DNA of 64,000 nt from Neelides folsomi. Its lineage: Eukaryota > Arthropoda > Collembola > Neelipleona > Neelidae. Positions within the stretch are counted from its first letter, which is position 1; every line of letters starts with the position of its first letter. The position numbers and the translations under genes are program-made. The notes beneath the pieces are model-generated. The model did not search any database. It was not told where the DNA came from and worked only from the letters and a program-made list of their open reading frames with translations. Positions 26,001 through 40,900 of the stretch are shown in pieces. The stretch spans positions 62,001-126,000 of the forward strand of contig JAQGBZ010000103.1 of assembly GCA_034687125.1 (NCBI GenBank). Reading direction: 5' to 3'.

Positions 26001-29000
26001 CTTAGGTCCCTTTATAAAATATACAAATTTCGAGCAGAGAATTTCTCTCAGAATGCCGGAGCACGTGTATGGGAAGCCATTAAGCTCATCACATTGCGTA
26101 GAGTTTGGAGAGAGCCAAAGGAAGAAGGCTATTGGAATAAAGGGATACGTAAAAGTCATCCCTCGGAATAAAATAAGGTCTGAGGGCAAATGGAGGAGTT
26201 GACTCTCCAAATACCCTGATGGAAGAGAGAGAGAATATTTATTTTTTATGTTAACATAAACATTTCCTTCATGTTTATTTTAGTAGATGGGAAGAGATGG
26301 GAGGATGGGTTGTAGTGGACGAGGACGACGACGTGTGTTGAGGAAATCTCCCCTCCTCCCTTTATATCTTTATTTTATTTTAGAAAATAAAGAAGAGGTG
26401 ACGCCTACGCAGGACGCAGAATTATTTATTTAACCTCCCCTAAAATTTAATAGGGGAAGGACTGGAAGGATCTCCAACTCTGTACATTTCTCATGTAAAG
26501 AAAGAGGGAAAGGATATAATATAAAAGTAAATGTATATTACGCATGGAGGCCTTATATTATTTATGAAGAGAATAATAGGATATTTCCCTACTCTTTAAT
26601 CTCACTTCACCAGGCACAGACCCAAGTTGGCCCTTAATAACAAGTATTCATATATTTTAATTTAAATATCAAAATACTACGCGTTTTCCCCTCATACTTT
26701 CTTCCTTCAAGGAGGATGGAGAAATTCTCTGTTTAGATTAGATAAATTTAAAGTTATCAGCTTAAGGCGTCCTGTCCTCATTCATCTCTTCCTTTAAGCT
26801 CTTGTAATTAAATATTATAGAATTCTTAAAGTACATAAATACCTAGATCCAATTTTTTTATTTGTGAGAAGATTGAAAATTTTATCATTTTCATTTATTC
26901 TGAATTTATTATTGCTTCTTTTGAATTCATCTTTGTTTGATTTAAATATTATTATATTCTAGAGAATTCAGAGAGTTTGGTATTAAAATATGCGTAGAAA
27001 CTTCCTAAAGTTATAATTTGTAAAGTAAAGAAGAGTTATTTAGGGATGTACATAACCAGGATATATCTATTATATGTTATATAAATGAAAGTATAGGATA
27101 TGACCAAGGGGTGTGTATAGGTTGGAGAGAAATTAAATATACAAAAGGGAGATTTGACTGAGCCGGTGTTAAATAGTTGTAAGGGACTGATGAATTTGAT
27201 AGATTTTTATTTTGTTGGAGCCTCTGAAGCAATTAGCATATGAATCCGGGTGGATGAGGAAGAATAAAAGGGAAGTTAGAAGAACTCTGGTGAAGCTCTC
27301 GAGATGTGTGACTAATATTTTATTATATTCTATGCAGAAGAGTTTTATGAGGAGGGGAGGGAAATATTCTCCAGTTGTGAGCATAAAGGATGTTTGGCTT
27401 TAATATGTATTTATTTAGCTAGGCTTTACTCATTGCTCCCTCGCAGTGGCTGATGAGCTTTGAGCTTCGAGTTCCTCTGACACACGGCCATTTTATAAGT
27501 AGAGAAATAAATAAAGAGACGCCTTCTGTTTTTATTATATATCTAAAACGCATTCTCTACAATTCCCCTATATACTCTCTTTGTCCAAAATGAAAGAGTT
27601 TCCATTTATATGCAGCTGAGATATCTCATATATCTTTACGTTAGTTAGTTAGTGTATGAGATTGTAGCTATTTGGGATATAGGAAGTGATCTTTTATGTG
27701 TATTTATAAATAGAAGATTTTGGAAGGGTATATGTTTGTTCACAGAGCCATAATAAAATTTACAAGTTGAAATATGTATTTAGTTGTTGTTATAATGCAT
27801 AGTGTGAGGTTTAAGAATTTGAGGAGAATTCATGTTGGTAATAATATTAGATGTAATATTAGTATTTTACTCCTCCGTTTCAAGTCCTAATCCACTTCTA
27901 CCAAATTTAGGCTTCGTTTTCTCTGAGATGTGGAAGTCGTGAGTATGTACAATAAATAATATGTTAGAGCCTTGCCGAACAGTCTAATTAACAAATTAAC
28001 TTTGAAAGTACCAACCATATCTTTCTCATTTGCGAAGAGGTGAATTGGCGAATAGAGGCTCCTACAATGTGTGCATTAATTTGCTACAATATTCGCGGCA
28101 TGCAAAAGTTGGTTCCTTTATGGCTCATGTAAATAACAATGTATGCGACTTATCTCGGAATGATCATTGGGCCTTCTGCGCCTTCCCTGAATTTACATGA
28201 TTTTAATTCCTAACGATAGTTTGTGTTCATTGTAAATGTTAATTCCCTACAACCCGAGCGTTATATGCTAAAATAGGAATATTTAATTATTGAATTTATC
28301 TGTCCGTGTACACATTGGAACTTGGAATGAAAAGACCTTTAATGAGTCGAAAACTAAATAAAATATTAATACCGAGCTAATGAATGATTTATACATTAAA
28401 TGCGTGATGTATAACTATATAATTATTCCACACGGACCTTAGTTTATTATAACAATATAGTTAGAATATGTTAATTGATATAATCGAATAACGACTCCCT
28501 ATCTCTGTAATACATTAACTAAATAACATCCATAATGTACAAGTTGGGGAGATTAGTCTTTTCGCCTATTCAATCTAATGTGAGTTTTTAGTTTTTAGAA
28601 AATTGAATTCTCTGCCAAGTTTTATTATTATAACCATCAGGTTGTGTAATTGATGTTGATGCTCGGCCCTCATATCCCAACGATAGTTATTTTATTATTG
28701 CGAAAGACTCTCGAGTGATCTCATTTAAAATACATAGTAATTTTCCTAAAATTACGAATTCCTTCATATTTCCCCTACACAATTTCGAGCCTCGGCCTGG
28801 TCTCTGTTTACTTAAATTGAGAATTTGAATTAATGGTTTATTATTTTCGTTGTTTAATTTGGGGGACTTTAGATGAAGTTTGTGTGGGTTATTAAACATA
28901 ATGGTCGCATTTGGCGGAGAACTTAATATTTATTCTAGTTATGGCACATGCATAAAGTGGGAAAGGGGGCAGGGAAGAAGAGGAGAAAGAGCGCGGAGTT

Positions 29001-32000
29001 AATTGTAATGTGAGCGGCGACCGTGTTTATTATATTGCTCATTGGACACATGAAGGCACGAGGCTCATAGCGGATTAATAATATAAATGTTGGATGATTA
29101 GACACATTATTACAACTCCTATGGCCAAGTAGTCTCGAGGACCATCAAAGTCGAGGCCAGGGAGCAATTAGATATATTTATATAAATCTCCTACCTTCCG
29201 CTATGCACCAAATTATTATTACAAACTCCAATTTTCTCTCTCCAATTCCTCATATTAATTTAATGATATCAAAAGGTTCTCGGATCTCGCCATCTTATTT
29301 TTCTAATATTATTAAATTATGCCCATTCCTGTCTATGTTCATTTTAATAGATTTGCAAAGGGAATCGATAATGAGAATAAATATAATTTAAAGACTATAC
29401 ACTTTTAATAAAGGTGTGTCCTGGGTCTTATATTCATCAAACTATATCAATGAGTATTATTTATATGATTCTAATGTAAAAGTATAATAAATGAAGATTA
29501 CATTCTAATGTAATGTTGTTATTACATTGGATATTATTTTATATGTACTACATATTTATAATGTTCGTGATCATATTTAATTATATCATAATTTGTATAA
29601 GGGAATTAGATAAAGCAAAACGAAATTATATTAGGAATACATTGTTCTTGTACAGGAGATGAAAAGAGTGAGTAATGTAAAATAATGGAAAGATGCGAAA
29701 CTCATCAAAATTGAATTGAACTCCATTTGGTGAACTGAATGAGTAATTACTGTTCATTATTATATTACTTTTCAGGCTAAAATGTTGGAGTCGTCTCATG
29801 GGTGGCTCGGACCTTCAGCGTCGACTCTCTCAGGTTTGTCACTAATTATATTATTCTTTTTATAACAAATTCTTGTTATAATAATTCTCCTTTAACATTG
29901 TACACTCTCCATATTTCTCCGTATATTTGGTCCCATACAAGGTTGTAGTATTTAATATATCCTCCCATGTGTTTATCCTTTGATCATCGCAGTCCTCTCC
30001 TTCCCCCTGCTCTTTGTTTATTAACTTAATTACTCCAGTTTGTTCTCGTATAATTAAGGAGAACGAGGAATCAAATCTCATGTCAAGGGCAGACTCCCCA
30101 ATTCACAACTACGTCTAATTCAATAAATCAGATATATAATATATGTAATTGTACGGCAGTTGTTTTGTGCATGGTTCGTCCATACTCCTTTAGTTTTATG
30201 TTGTACATAGAAGTTCGGAGTTTTCTATACATATCGTAGTTTGCAGTCTTCCATTAAATACAAATCCTGACTGTATAAAATAAATGCTCTCCACGTTCAT
30301 TCGATGCGGAGTGTAAAGTAATGCGTAATTCGGGAAGTTGGTGAGGAGGATAGGGAAAGATCGATTGGAAATAATGGAATAAGTTAATAAGCCCGTTAAA
30401 TTACATTGAGTGAGAGAAAAGCAAAAGGGGAGATTGAGAGAGGAATGGAAGGGAAAATAATACTTGGATATTTAATAACTCCCAATATAATAAATACACT
30501 ATTATATTATTATTACTTGTTTCGACTATGGAGGTAATATGGATGTAATAGATAGAGAATAAAATAAACGAGTTTCGCATTACACATGTGTCCCTCGTGT
30601 ATTTTAATCCTATGAGGAGGAGATCGTATAAATCTGAACTGGCGGAATATGAAATCCATAAAAGTGGATTTGCGTATGGAATATAATAGGACGAGTCAGA
30701 TCGTATAATTTGAGTACAAATAAAGGTAGGAGGGAAAAACATTTCCAAATCAAATAACATATTTACGAGTGAGAGAACAACCTGGGTGGAGCCATTTAGA
30801 AATTGCCGTTCCTTTCGCCCTTTACAATTTAACTACTCACCTTCACATGAGAGAAATGAAATTGTTTATTATTTAAATTATTTTCCCCATTAAAAATCTT
30901 TATATTATTTTATATGCTACATTTGGTGAATCTAAAAAAACTTTTTTATTCAATTAATGATAACAAAAATTCCACACATTGAGCTTCCTATCTGATTATT
31001 TTTTACATTATTTTCAATTAATATTTGACTTTTTTTCATTTATTCCCATATGGCATTTTATAACTTTGATTGGACTTTTAGATTTTCATTTCTTTTCCCC
31101 GATCAATCATCCAACCCCTCAATTTGTGGGAATAAAATGTGTGAAAAGGAAAAGCCCGTAAATCGAGATGGATCATTTTAAATCATTCTGACGTTTGTTT
31201 TTTATGAGAAATGGATCATATGTATATTATATTCTTTTATCATTATACATTTTTCATATTATTCCTCCTGTACATTTGAGCTCAATTTCTCTTTTTGGGA
31301 TATATCTTATCAATTTCCTTATCACAATTACGTATTTATGAATATATGTATGAGGAAATTCTTTCTCAATTTATTCGATTTCAATTTCAATACAGGAGAA
31401 ACAAAAAGGGGGAAATGTATTATTATTAAATACATTTATTTAATCTAATCCTTAATTTCTGGATTTTATCGGAAATTTATTTATTCCGTGTTCCAACTTT
31501 CTCAATCCTCTTCCAACCAATTCCTTTAAAACTACATGAGCCATCGATAAACCATTTGAACAACATTGCAAAATAACATTATTAATAATAAACTCAACGA
31601 CGGAGTAAAAATGAAGGTGTGGAGCGTACATTAAAACAAAGAACGAGATTATTGGATCCAAGTTGCAGCATTAGCGCTCATGAGTTTGGTAAATTGTTAT
31701 CGGTGGAAATAATATTATAAAAAACCAATTACACATTACGTATATAATGTTTTATAAGAGCATTTTATATATCTGTATTAAAAATATTTACATATTTATA
31801 AATTTATATAAGGTAGAAAAGAGATATGGAGTGACTTTATTATTCTAACATGAAGTGCTTATCAATTCATTCGGTCTGTCCAGTCAATAAATTAAACCTT
31901 CCATTACTTTTGGGACATTTAAATATTTGAGACAATGATGAGAGTTTTCAAATTATGTATGGATATGAAGTTATGAAGTATGAATTAGATATATGACACA

Positions 32001-35000
32001 AGGGCAATTTACATAAGCTTTTAAACTTATTGATGTGGCCAATGAAGATCCATAATTGATATTCTCTGATAGGTTTTAAATGTCATATTTTCATAATTCC
32101 CATTTTGTGTTAATAAGCCCCCAACTGACATGTGATATGTATGGTAAAAAAGGTTTATTTATTAAAGATGGGGCATACATGAATGAGTTAATAGGACATG
32201 AAGCGCCTTTCGACATTTTGACATTTATATTAGAAAAGAAATTTTAAATGCCTCAGTGGCCTCATACATTTCATGTATTATATTTACATAACGTGTGTGG
32301 AGTTTGAATAAGCCACTACATATCCCCGTAACATCCCAACTCAAGAGAGATTGTATTACTTTACCTTCCCTCTTTTTACCAAACTCTATCATTTTCATTT
32401 TCTATTCATGGAATCCTTATAAATGCATAGAAGTTATGAGTGGAGGTAAAAAGGTTGATGTTTGGGGAAGATATCACTGTAAAAAGTGAGCAAACAATTG
32501 ATTGAGGTGGAGGGGCAAAACTCCCTCATCCTTATTATATCATATATTCTCAATCCACTAAGAAATATTTAATCGGGACCGCATAAGTAAGTGGTGTGAA
32601 GGTGAAAGGGCGTTGAAAAACATTACCATTTAATTTAATGATAAAATTCATTTTGGATTTTCTCAAAGATTTGATATCACAAAAGATGAACACATACAAA
32701 TACATATTATGTGAATAAAGAGCATCTTGATGTTAAATTAATAACAAAAATGAAGTGTGTGTTGTATTTACTTATCTTGAGGTATAAAAACGCTGAGTTG
32801 TAATTGGAAATTATAATTAAGAAAATGTCAATAAATTGAGTAAATAAAAAGTATTGGTTCAGATCGCGTGGAAAGGCAATGTTAGGCTTTTGTATATTTT
32901 AAGGTGAAAAATAAAATACGTGAGAGTGAGCATTTAAATGATATTATCAAGTCAGAGAGTCTCCAATTCAATTTCACCTCTTCAATGATTGACGGACGGG
33001 GACGATAAATACTACATTCATAATGAGGCTCCTTTTTTTCTTTTCACCTCCCTCCCATATTCATTTCCTTACTTATTTCTTTCTAATGGATCAAAACAAC
33101 TCTTCGATTGGAAGGTACATTAATAATACTCACCTTTCCCTTATATCTCCTCCCCATGCATCGGTCTCCATAAATAATGGCGATGAACATGCATATATTA
33201 GTTCTAAATAGCTCATATCCACTCCTTAAGTGCTCTTACATTAAATAACCCATTGGAGAGTCTTGAATAAAAATTACTATTCAATGCACATAATAATATA
33301 TATTATATCACTGTGGATTAAATACTCTATAATAACGTGCATTAGATATACTATACTGGTAGTACATACATGTATTTGTATTTATAAGGGGAGTAGGTAT
33401 GCAACTTATAAAGTTAGATGAAGTAAAAATAAATAAATTTTATGAGTTTATTGGAGGATTCCTCGAGAGGGGAGGAAAAAGGGGTTGAATTAAATATGAG
33501 GGTTTAAGGTATGATAGTGATATGATAATATCAATTTCAAATTACCAATAGATAGAAATGATTTTGAGTGAAGCGTTGAAGGAGAAAGGTGGAAGGAGAC
33601 GCTCATGCATAATTTGTTTAAACCCCTTTTCTTCATTCTTATTCATACCTAATTATTTTTGTATATCAAAACTTCCACATCCTTTGCCCGGTGTCTGCAA
33701 ACTCTCCTTCCATCTTTTATGACCAAAACTGAATGAGGTTTTTAACTGGAGAAAGTCTGAAATTGTAAAGGCTACTTATTTAATATATATGTATGAAATA
33801 TGGTATATAAAAAGAAAGGGGGAAATAAAAAATAAGTTGTAAGGATATTTTTCCAACCTTTGGAGAAATCAATTATTTAAAGGTGTTTCTCTCCCTCTTT
33901 ATTACTTTCTTAATTGGATACTGTACCTGTATTTTTATTTTATCTTATTTGTTCTCCCTTTTTAACTCTCTTCCCTTTCCTCATGTTTTTACATACACAT
34001 TGGTTTTACGCTTCCCTAGTGGTTTCACATTTCCTCAAAGAACGATTTAATTACACGGAGCGAAATGGTCCTTGTCCATTACTTTTATTCAATGTTGGAT
34101 AGATGTGAGAGTTTTTTTTGTACAATGTAAATAAAGAAGAATTATAAATCAAAAATACGTGTACGTGTTTGAGGATGAATCAAGGAAGAAATCGGAGAAG
34201 GAATTGATGGAAGAATTGATGGAGAAATTTCATCTTGTGGTTTTTATTTGTTTAAAGCAGATAGCTACCAATATCAGATTCAGTCTTTGTGGCAAAAATG
34301 CTGGAACACGAACCAGCCAGGAATGGTCCATGCACTTCGGTTCCGGGAACGTGGGCCGCTCAAGTCTTGGAGACCTGAAACGATGGCTGAAGCCATTTTT
34401 GCTGTTCTTCGTGAAGGACTCTCACTCTCCCAAGCTGCAAGGAAATATGACATTCCCTACCCAACCTTCGTCCTCTACGCCAACCGAGTCCACAACATGC
34501 TTGGTGAGAATCTTCTCATTAAATCCTTCATTATCAAATGCCTATTGCTACTTTAATTATCCGTCATACAATGGAGCAATAGAAGTACAATTAGTCTTTT
34601 TTTGATTTTATTTTGATTTATGATCAAATTTTTATGCATTTATTTTTTATTCTTCAGATGTATGATGCATATGGTACTTATGTAAATTCTTGATGTAATA
34701 GTCTTATGAATTTACTTTTAATATTAGCATGTGGATGATAGGAAAATATATTATAGTTGCACTATTGTAATACCTGTATTAAATCATCATCTTATATGCT
34801 TCTTTTGTATGGGTTACAGGACCTTCAGCCGATGGATGCACAGGTGAGAAAAAAACTTAATTTGTATTTATTTAACTAATATGACTCTCGGGACTGTTGA
34901 TCTGAGGATTTCTACCGGATAAAATCTCTATCTTTATTTACTGGAAGGGCAAAGGTTGTATATTGTGGCCGGTTTGGATTGGAATTCTCATAAGAACTCT

Positions 35001-37977
35001 TTTTTTCTCCAACTCGGAAATAAAAGAGATTCGATTAAGTCGGAAGGGTCGGTAAATTGAGAGAGAAGAGAAAGGTAAAAAAATAAGTATAAGGATATGA
35101 TTTCATCAATGCCCCAGAGAGCCCTACAGAATAGAAATAAGTATATGCCAGTGGAATTGTAGCCAGTAAGGATAAAATATGAATAAAGGAAGAAGGAATG
35201 AAAATGGAATATTAAAAGTTATGAATCTTCATACATTCATATGAATCTTCAATTAAAGATGTGTTCGGGATGTTTTCCACGAGGGCACGGGGAAAGGTAT
35301 AGGACTTGTAATTTGTAATATTCTTATAAAGTATGCAAAGTTTGTATATAGAGCCGTTCTACAAGTTCTTAAGAATCATATTAAGATTCGTAATAGGGAA
35401 GAGGAAATGAATAACTTCCCAACGCCTCGAGTGATCTTATGATCTTATATAAATATGTGAATTGGAAGAGGAATTTTGTTTTTCCTCCTCCTTCTTTCGA
35501 GGACCTTCAAGTAGGGGGGAAAATAAGTAAAATTTTACAAGAATTTCTCCAAGTTTAACAAGGATGAGCTGAAGGTAATAATAAAAAGCATTGAAAGTGA
35601 ATTGGGCTCCTTTTTTATATTTCTCCTTTCTTGTAGGTCTTTATGGGAGAGTTGTTATAATCTTTTTGTAAGATCCGTGCTTTTCAAATTTAAAAATGGG
35701 CTGGAGAGGTTGGTGGCGGTAATAAGAGCTCCGAGCCGTAGGAAAATATATGTGTAATTTCCATGCAAAAATAAAATATTCATTTTCGATTCGATTCTCT
35801 CATGAAGAATTCAGGAGAGGGAGGCTCATTTATGTAAGTTGAGAATTTTAAACAAAGGGCGAGAGGTAATTTAGGAGATAGAGCGGAGCTTAAAATAATA
35901 AAATCCAAATAGCTGTTTTTATTGATTCACGACTCACGACTTTTTAACTCCTTCCCATATAAATAGCCAAGCTTTTGAAATATAAATATATTGGATTAGA
36001 TACAGAGAAGTGTGAAGGAGTCGTCGGTGAGGAATTGAGAGCTTTTGAACAACTTTTTATTATTTACGTCTTTCTCCTATATACCTTATATCTATCAATT
36101 TCATAGAACCTATAAAACCTATTTATTTTTTACATCTTCCATTATTTATAAATATTTCGTATCCGGCTCGAACACGCCGGTTTTTAATAGTACCAATTCG
36201 GTATATGTATGAACACCAAATGGTATAATGCATTAATTGAAGATATTAAGATACGTACCTTACATGTAAATGAATCCTTTAATAATTATGTACCTAGGTA
36301 TACATAGTATATTATCTTAATAGTAAAGATTTCTTCGTATATTTTTTGGTTGGACCCTAAAATTGTATCATACAGTTTAAAGAATAGTATATTATTGGTC
36401 TACAAATACTCGTGCATATGTAATTACTCATGCATCTTTGATGTGTTGGTCAAACCTTTATTAAATATGAATGAATTGTGATTAGATCTTCTAGCTGACA
36501 TGAGACCGAAGGGGCGGGGTCGACCTCAGCGAATCCTCTTGGGTTCTTGGCCCGAGGATCACATCCGGGGCGTTATTCGGGCCGTGGTGTTCAGAGACAC
36601 GGGTGGGAAAGATGACGTCCCATTCGTTTTCAACCGGGTAACTTGGCCTTTTATTACTAATCCACTCGATGGGACGACGAGGGTTTTATATTAGAGACTT
36701 TATTATCGGCAATTCACCATTTTTAAATGACTTATACCCAGACCATGCCTTTGAACCTCCCATATCCCTCCAACAAGTACAGAGTTTGTAATAGAGGAAT
36801 GTTATGAAGACACATGAAGTTTTTTTACATTGAATTGCCATATGGCAAGAGGAGCAGGTTTCTTAATGGCTTTCTATTTTATTAAAACATCTTTCCCATC
36901 TTTTTTACATCGAGGAGTTTTAATGACAACTTTTTCACGTTTTTTTATCGCTCTTGAGTTTATAATTAGTTTTCTAGCCCTCTTTGTCAAATGGATGTTC
37001 TTTATTTATATTCCTAAACTCTTTTTATGATTTTTTTATACTTTGGGAGGTTTCAAATGATCCCAAAATAAAATTCTCTTCCTCCCCATCTTCCTCTCTC
37101 TTCGTATTTAAATATAAAAAAAGTTCCTCTTGTGCAAATGCACAAGCGGCCTTAAATGGAGATGTTTTCCCTACTGACTTGGACCATGTGTGTGCAGCAG
37201 CAGCAACAGCCTGGGCCTTCGTCGCACAACGGGCTGGACATGTCTTTGCATCCTCAGTTTGGATCAAGTTCCTTTGGGGCTTCAAATCCAATGGGCGGAG
37301 CGAGCAGCTCAATGGGTTCGTCCTCAGGAGCAGAAACCCCGATCGGACATCCGCAACACCAAGGCACTTCTTCGTCAAGTTCTCCTTCCGCTTCTCCTAT
37401 GCAAGTTGTGAGCATCGGCGGAAACGGACAACATCACGGCCACCACGGAGTCAATGCCCACTCACAAGTACAATCCCAACTATTGGCCTCAATATCTCAG
37501 CAGCAAAGAGTAATCCAACAGCAACAACAACAGCAGCAGCAGCAACATGGACATCATGGGCAGCATACACAACATCATCATTTAGCCCAACAACAACACC
37601 ATGGTCAGCATCAGCAGGTTATTCAGCATCACAGGTCGTCGATCGAGGAATCGCCCTCGTCTTCGCCCATGGCCCTCCCGCTCCCCTTGACCTTGACAAA
37701 GACTAAGGCCATTGAGTACAAATTGGACCCGCAGCAACTTGCTCTTAACCAGCAGTTGAACAGCGAAGCGGCGGAGATTCTCCAAATCAAGGCTGAAATC
37801 CCTTTTGACGATGATGACGAGGACGACATGGAGGACGAGCTGAGCAATTCGGAGGACGAGGACGAGGAGTCGGTGACCGCCGCAGCGGCCATGGCTGCTG
37901 TAGCAATGGCCAGCGAGGGTCATTTAAGGCGGGAACGAGAAGTGAACACTCCTTCACCGCACTTCCAGTCGAGCTAA
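23088..37977 (+). CDS. bab: Bric-a-brac transcription factor (BTB + Psq HTH + AT-hook)
   Basis: A nuclear DNA-binding regulator of appendage, ovary and abdominal patterning in Drosophila (bab1/bab2). Six coding exons: 23088-24002, 29776-29833, 34261-34503, 34820-34843, 36495-36637, 37198-37977. All junction phases agree (0,1,1,1,0), giving 720 aa. Domains: BTB/POZ at about residues 7-122 (QQYCLRWNNYQ...VDVTLACDG...HKMVLSACSPYF...YRGEINVSQ); a poly-alanine run in exon 1; the AKMLESSHGW block in exon 2; the bab conserved region with the Psq helix-turn-helix at about 362-403 (SWRPETMAEAI...LSLSQAARKYDIP); an AT-hook-like KGRGRPQR in exon 5. The C-terminus is rich in Gln and His, then has an acidic DDDDEDD segment. 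The start ATG has the context GTCAAGATGA; the upstream extension of the frame has only a GTG. Introns are 5.8, 4.4, 0.3, 1.7 and 0.6 kb. A single copy is seen here, so I do not assign it to bab1 or bab2. Confidence 0.95.
24003..29775 (+). other. bab intron 1 (of coding part)
   Basis: A 5.8-kb intron with donor GTAAGA and acceptor TTTTCAG. I see no nested gene. The open frames inside are short and overlap on opposite strands. It contains GC-richer patches around 25000-25550 and 26280-26350 that could carry enhancers, but nothing specific can be shown. Confidence 0.7.
29834..34260 (+). other. bab intron 2
   Basis: A 4.4-kb AT-rich intron. The donor is GTTTGT and the acceptor TTTAAAGCAG. No gene or repeat family is recognised within it. 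Confidence 0.7.
34820..34843 (+). other. bab: 24-nt microexon of bab
   Basis: The codons it completes spell the link GPSADGCT between the Psq domain (MLG) and the AT-hook exon (MRPKGRGRP), matching the GPS..DG.T link I recall from insect Bab proteins. It is flanked by GGGTTACAG and GTGAGA, and its phase (1-1) fits both neighbours exactly. Confidence 0.85.
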
Positions 37978-40900
37978 TGATGGGCTTTTGGAGGGGGCTC
38001 TGGGGATTTTGGACGAAGAGCTAACATTTGACTATGAGTATTTACATTAATTATTTTGTTTGATGCGGCCGGGGAGGTTCGTTGGAGGCGATAATTTCCT
38101 GGCACTGTGAGACCCTCAATTTAGGGGTAGCTATATTAAATAATCCCTATCTTGTATAATAATCTGACGTACAATTTATACATAACTATATGAAATACAG
38201 TCTCATATAAATACATATATTCAAATATGTCGTATTGACTATGTGGATACATTTTATATAAATATAGTTTTATTAAATAACCTTTAACTTGTATGGGATT
38301 GGGATGGATGGTCACAACATTATAAATTAGATATAAATATACACATAGCAAGAACCTCCATTTATTAATGGTTTGAGAAAGACGGAAGATGAAAGTATTA
38401 TTATTTTAGTTTTAACTCTTTCAGTTGGCTGCAATTTTCTGACACGTGTGTGAGTATTCCTGTCTCAATACAATTTTTCATGTTTCGCACAACTTCACCG
38501 CTGTGCTGGGAGTTTAAACCTAAAATGATAAATTAAGGGAAATTGTAATGAACTATTTACTCCAAATAATCTTACGAATGAACCAAGTATAATTTACACA
38601 AATTAGCTAAATACACCCAATGACACCAAAATACACTTTTAATACTGGAGAGATTCAAAACCAAATATTTGGTTTAAAATACACTTTTTTCATAAATCTC
38701 TTTATTTGCTTTCATTATATTTATGAGTCTTCTATCGTTTAGTCAATTATAATGTTATTAAACATGTAGCTATAATATACATAAACAACATTAGTATTTA
38801 TAAGATACATATAGAATTTTCCTTCATCATTAGTTCCTCATCACTTTTACATAATTTTTTATGTATTTTTATTACTTCTTAATTTTACGCTGTCACTGCC
38901 TTGTATTTGTAAATGGACGAGTTTGGTTCTTTATTTGTTACCCGTTTTATCAATAGTTTCACGAGGGGGATTGAGAAATACTATTTATATATTTACATAA
39001 GCTATCAATTGTCATTATCAATTACACAACGCGGCTTCCAGGTGTATGAAACCATTTTTTATCTCTTCTCAGTGAGCCTATTTTATTAATTGTTTATTCA
39101 CTGTACAAATATTATTCAGTCGTTGTTTTGCAATGAGTTTTCATTTTTGAATTGAAATAAATTCAAATGGAACACATTTTCTATTTTTTCAAGTTCCCCA
39201 TGTTATGACTCTCTCCTGTATGTTAAACGAGAGTTGGTTGAGAGAAGAACATTACTCATTCTGTATCTTAAATGGAAATCTTTTTCGATGATGAGTTTCA
39301 CTTAAAAGTGGAGGAAGCTTTAAGCTCTGTATGAAAGCAAAGTGCGTTGTTCAATGCCACAGACATGTATTTCAATTATTCTCAAACGAAGTGGAAAAAA
39401 GTATTTAAATTGTATTTGCTTTAAACGTATATATTGATATTATACACAATACCTATATATTATGTAGAATATAGTAATGACCACCATGTAATGATAAGTA
39501 TAAAATACCATATTTGATATAAGATTGATTAATAAATAATATTAGTTTATATATTACAATATTTGGGCTGATTTGATGTTTTGGATCTCTCCACACGCAC
39601 CTTTGGATTGGTTTGGTCCTTTGGTTGGCTTCTTTGGTTGTTTGTAGGAGGGAAAGGTAATTGAACCGAGAGAGTTGATAATCAGCGAGAGCCTCGTACT
39701 GTATTATTATAATTCTAATGTCTATTGATATTATGAACTTTGGACTGATTTTAATTTATATTGCTGTACGATCTAGTCATGGAGCAATTTTCTCATTTTT
39801 TTCTCCCTTTAATTCTTTCGAGTCGAAAGCCTCAACCAGCCATATAATATACTCGGACGCTATATTATTACTTATTTGTAATATAGGCAAATAACCTGAA
39901 CATTTTTCAATGTGAACGAATATGACTCGACGCTATTACATAAAACTATTTTACATGAAGTGGAGATGTAAAATATTCTATAAAAGATATGCTACATGGA
40001 ATGGTCTTTAATAGGAGTTCAGAGACAGATATTAGGGCAAGGTTTAAATTATACACTTTACATCTTTTACACAATATATACTTTTTAGGCTCACCTGAAC
40101 AAAATGTGTAATTTTTTATTATTATTAATGTTATTCTTCAACTTTTTTATACACTTCAAATTACACGATGTAATATAATGTAAATTATAATGTTCAACAT
40201 TAGAAGACTCATATTTTTTCCTTTTTTGCATTATTAAGGTCGTCATTCTTCATTCAATATTATTAAACTAACTTAATTGTTTCAACTCTTGACAATGACA
40301 GTATAAAATATAACACGAGTATTTTGTAATTTAATTACCAGTCAACGGTACATTTCATTTGCAATGAAACGAAGAAGCTTGGAAAAACTCTCCGCGTCAT
40401 CAAACCTAACTAAATATAAAAAAATTAATTTAATCAAGATGTAAGTAAGTTTACATGAATTACTGTGTAGTTATATTACACTTTATATGTAATCTACTAT
40501 GTACATTCTAATTAAATGTCTAATTATTGAGTAAGATTGAGAAGTGTACATAAATATTTAATTATACATTGACAAACAATGAGGAACAATATTTTGTATT
40601 ATTATTGTTAATTAGAATACCCATGTTACATCTCTTGAATATAAACTATAAAATATACATACATCTTATAATTATAGATATTATGTAATGCTCTATCTTT
40701 TAATTTATTATATGACTTTTATTTAGTGCTGGCCAGTATGTATGAATTGGCAAGGTATGAAATGTAATAAATATATTTATGTAATAATTAAAACGTCTCG
40801 TGGATGGGACTATTGAACCGTGTGTGTGCAAAAAAGGGGAATTCCTCTCCTGCCGCTTTTTATAACTTATTCTCTAAATACTTAAATTGTTTACAAAGGG

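Noticed and set aside
34159-34605. A 148-residue open frame overlapping the Psq exon
   Set aside because: It reads the bab exon in the wrong frame and runs across both splice sites.
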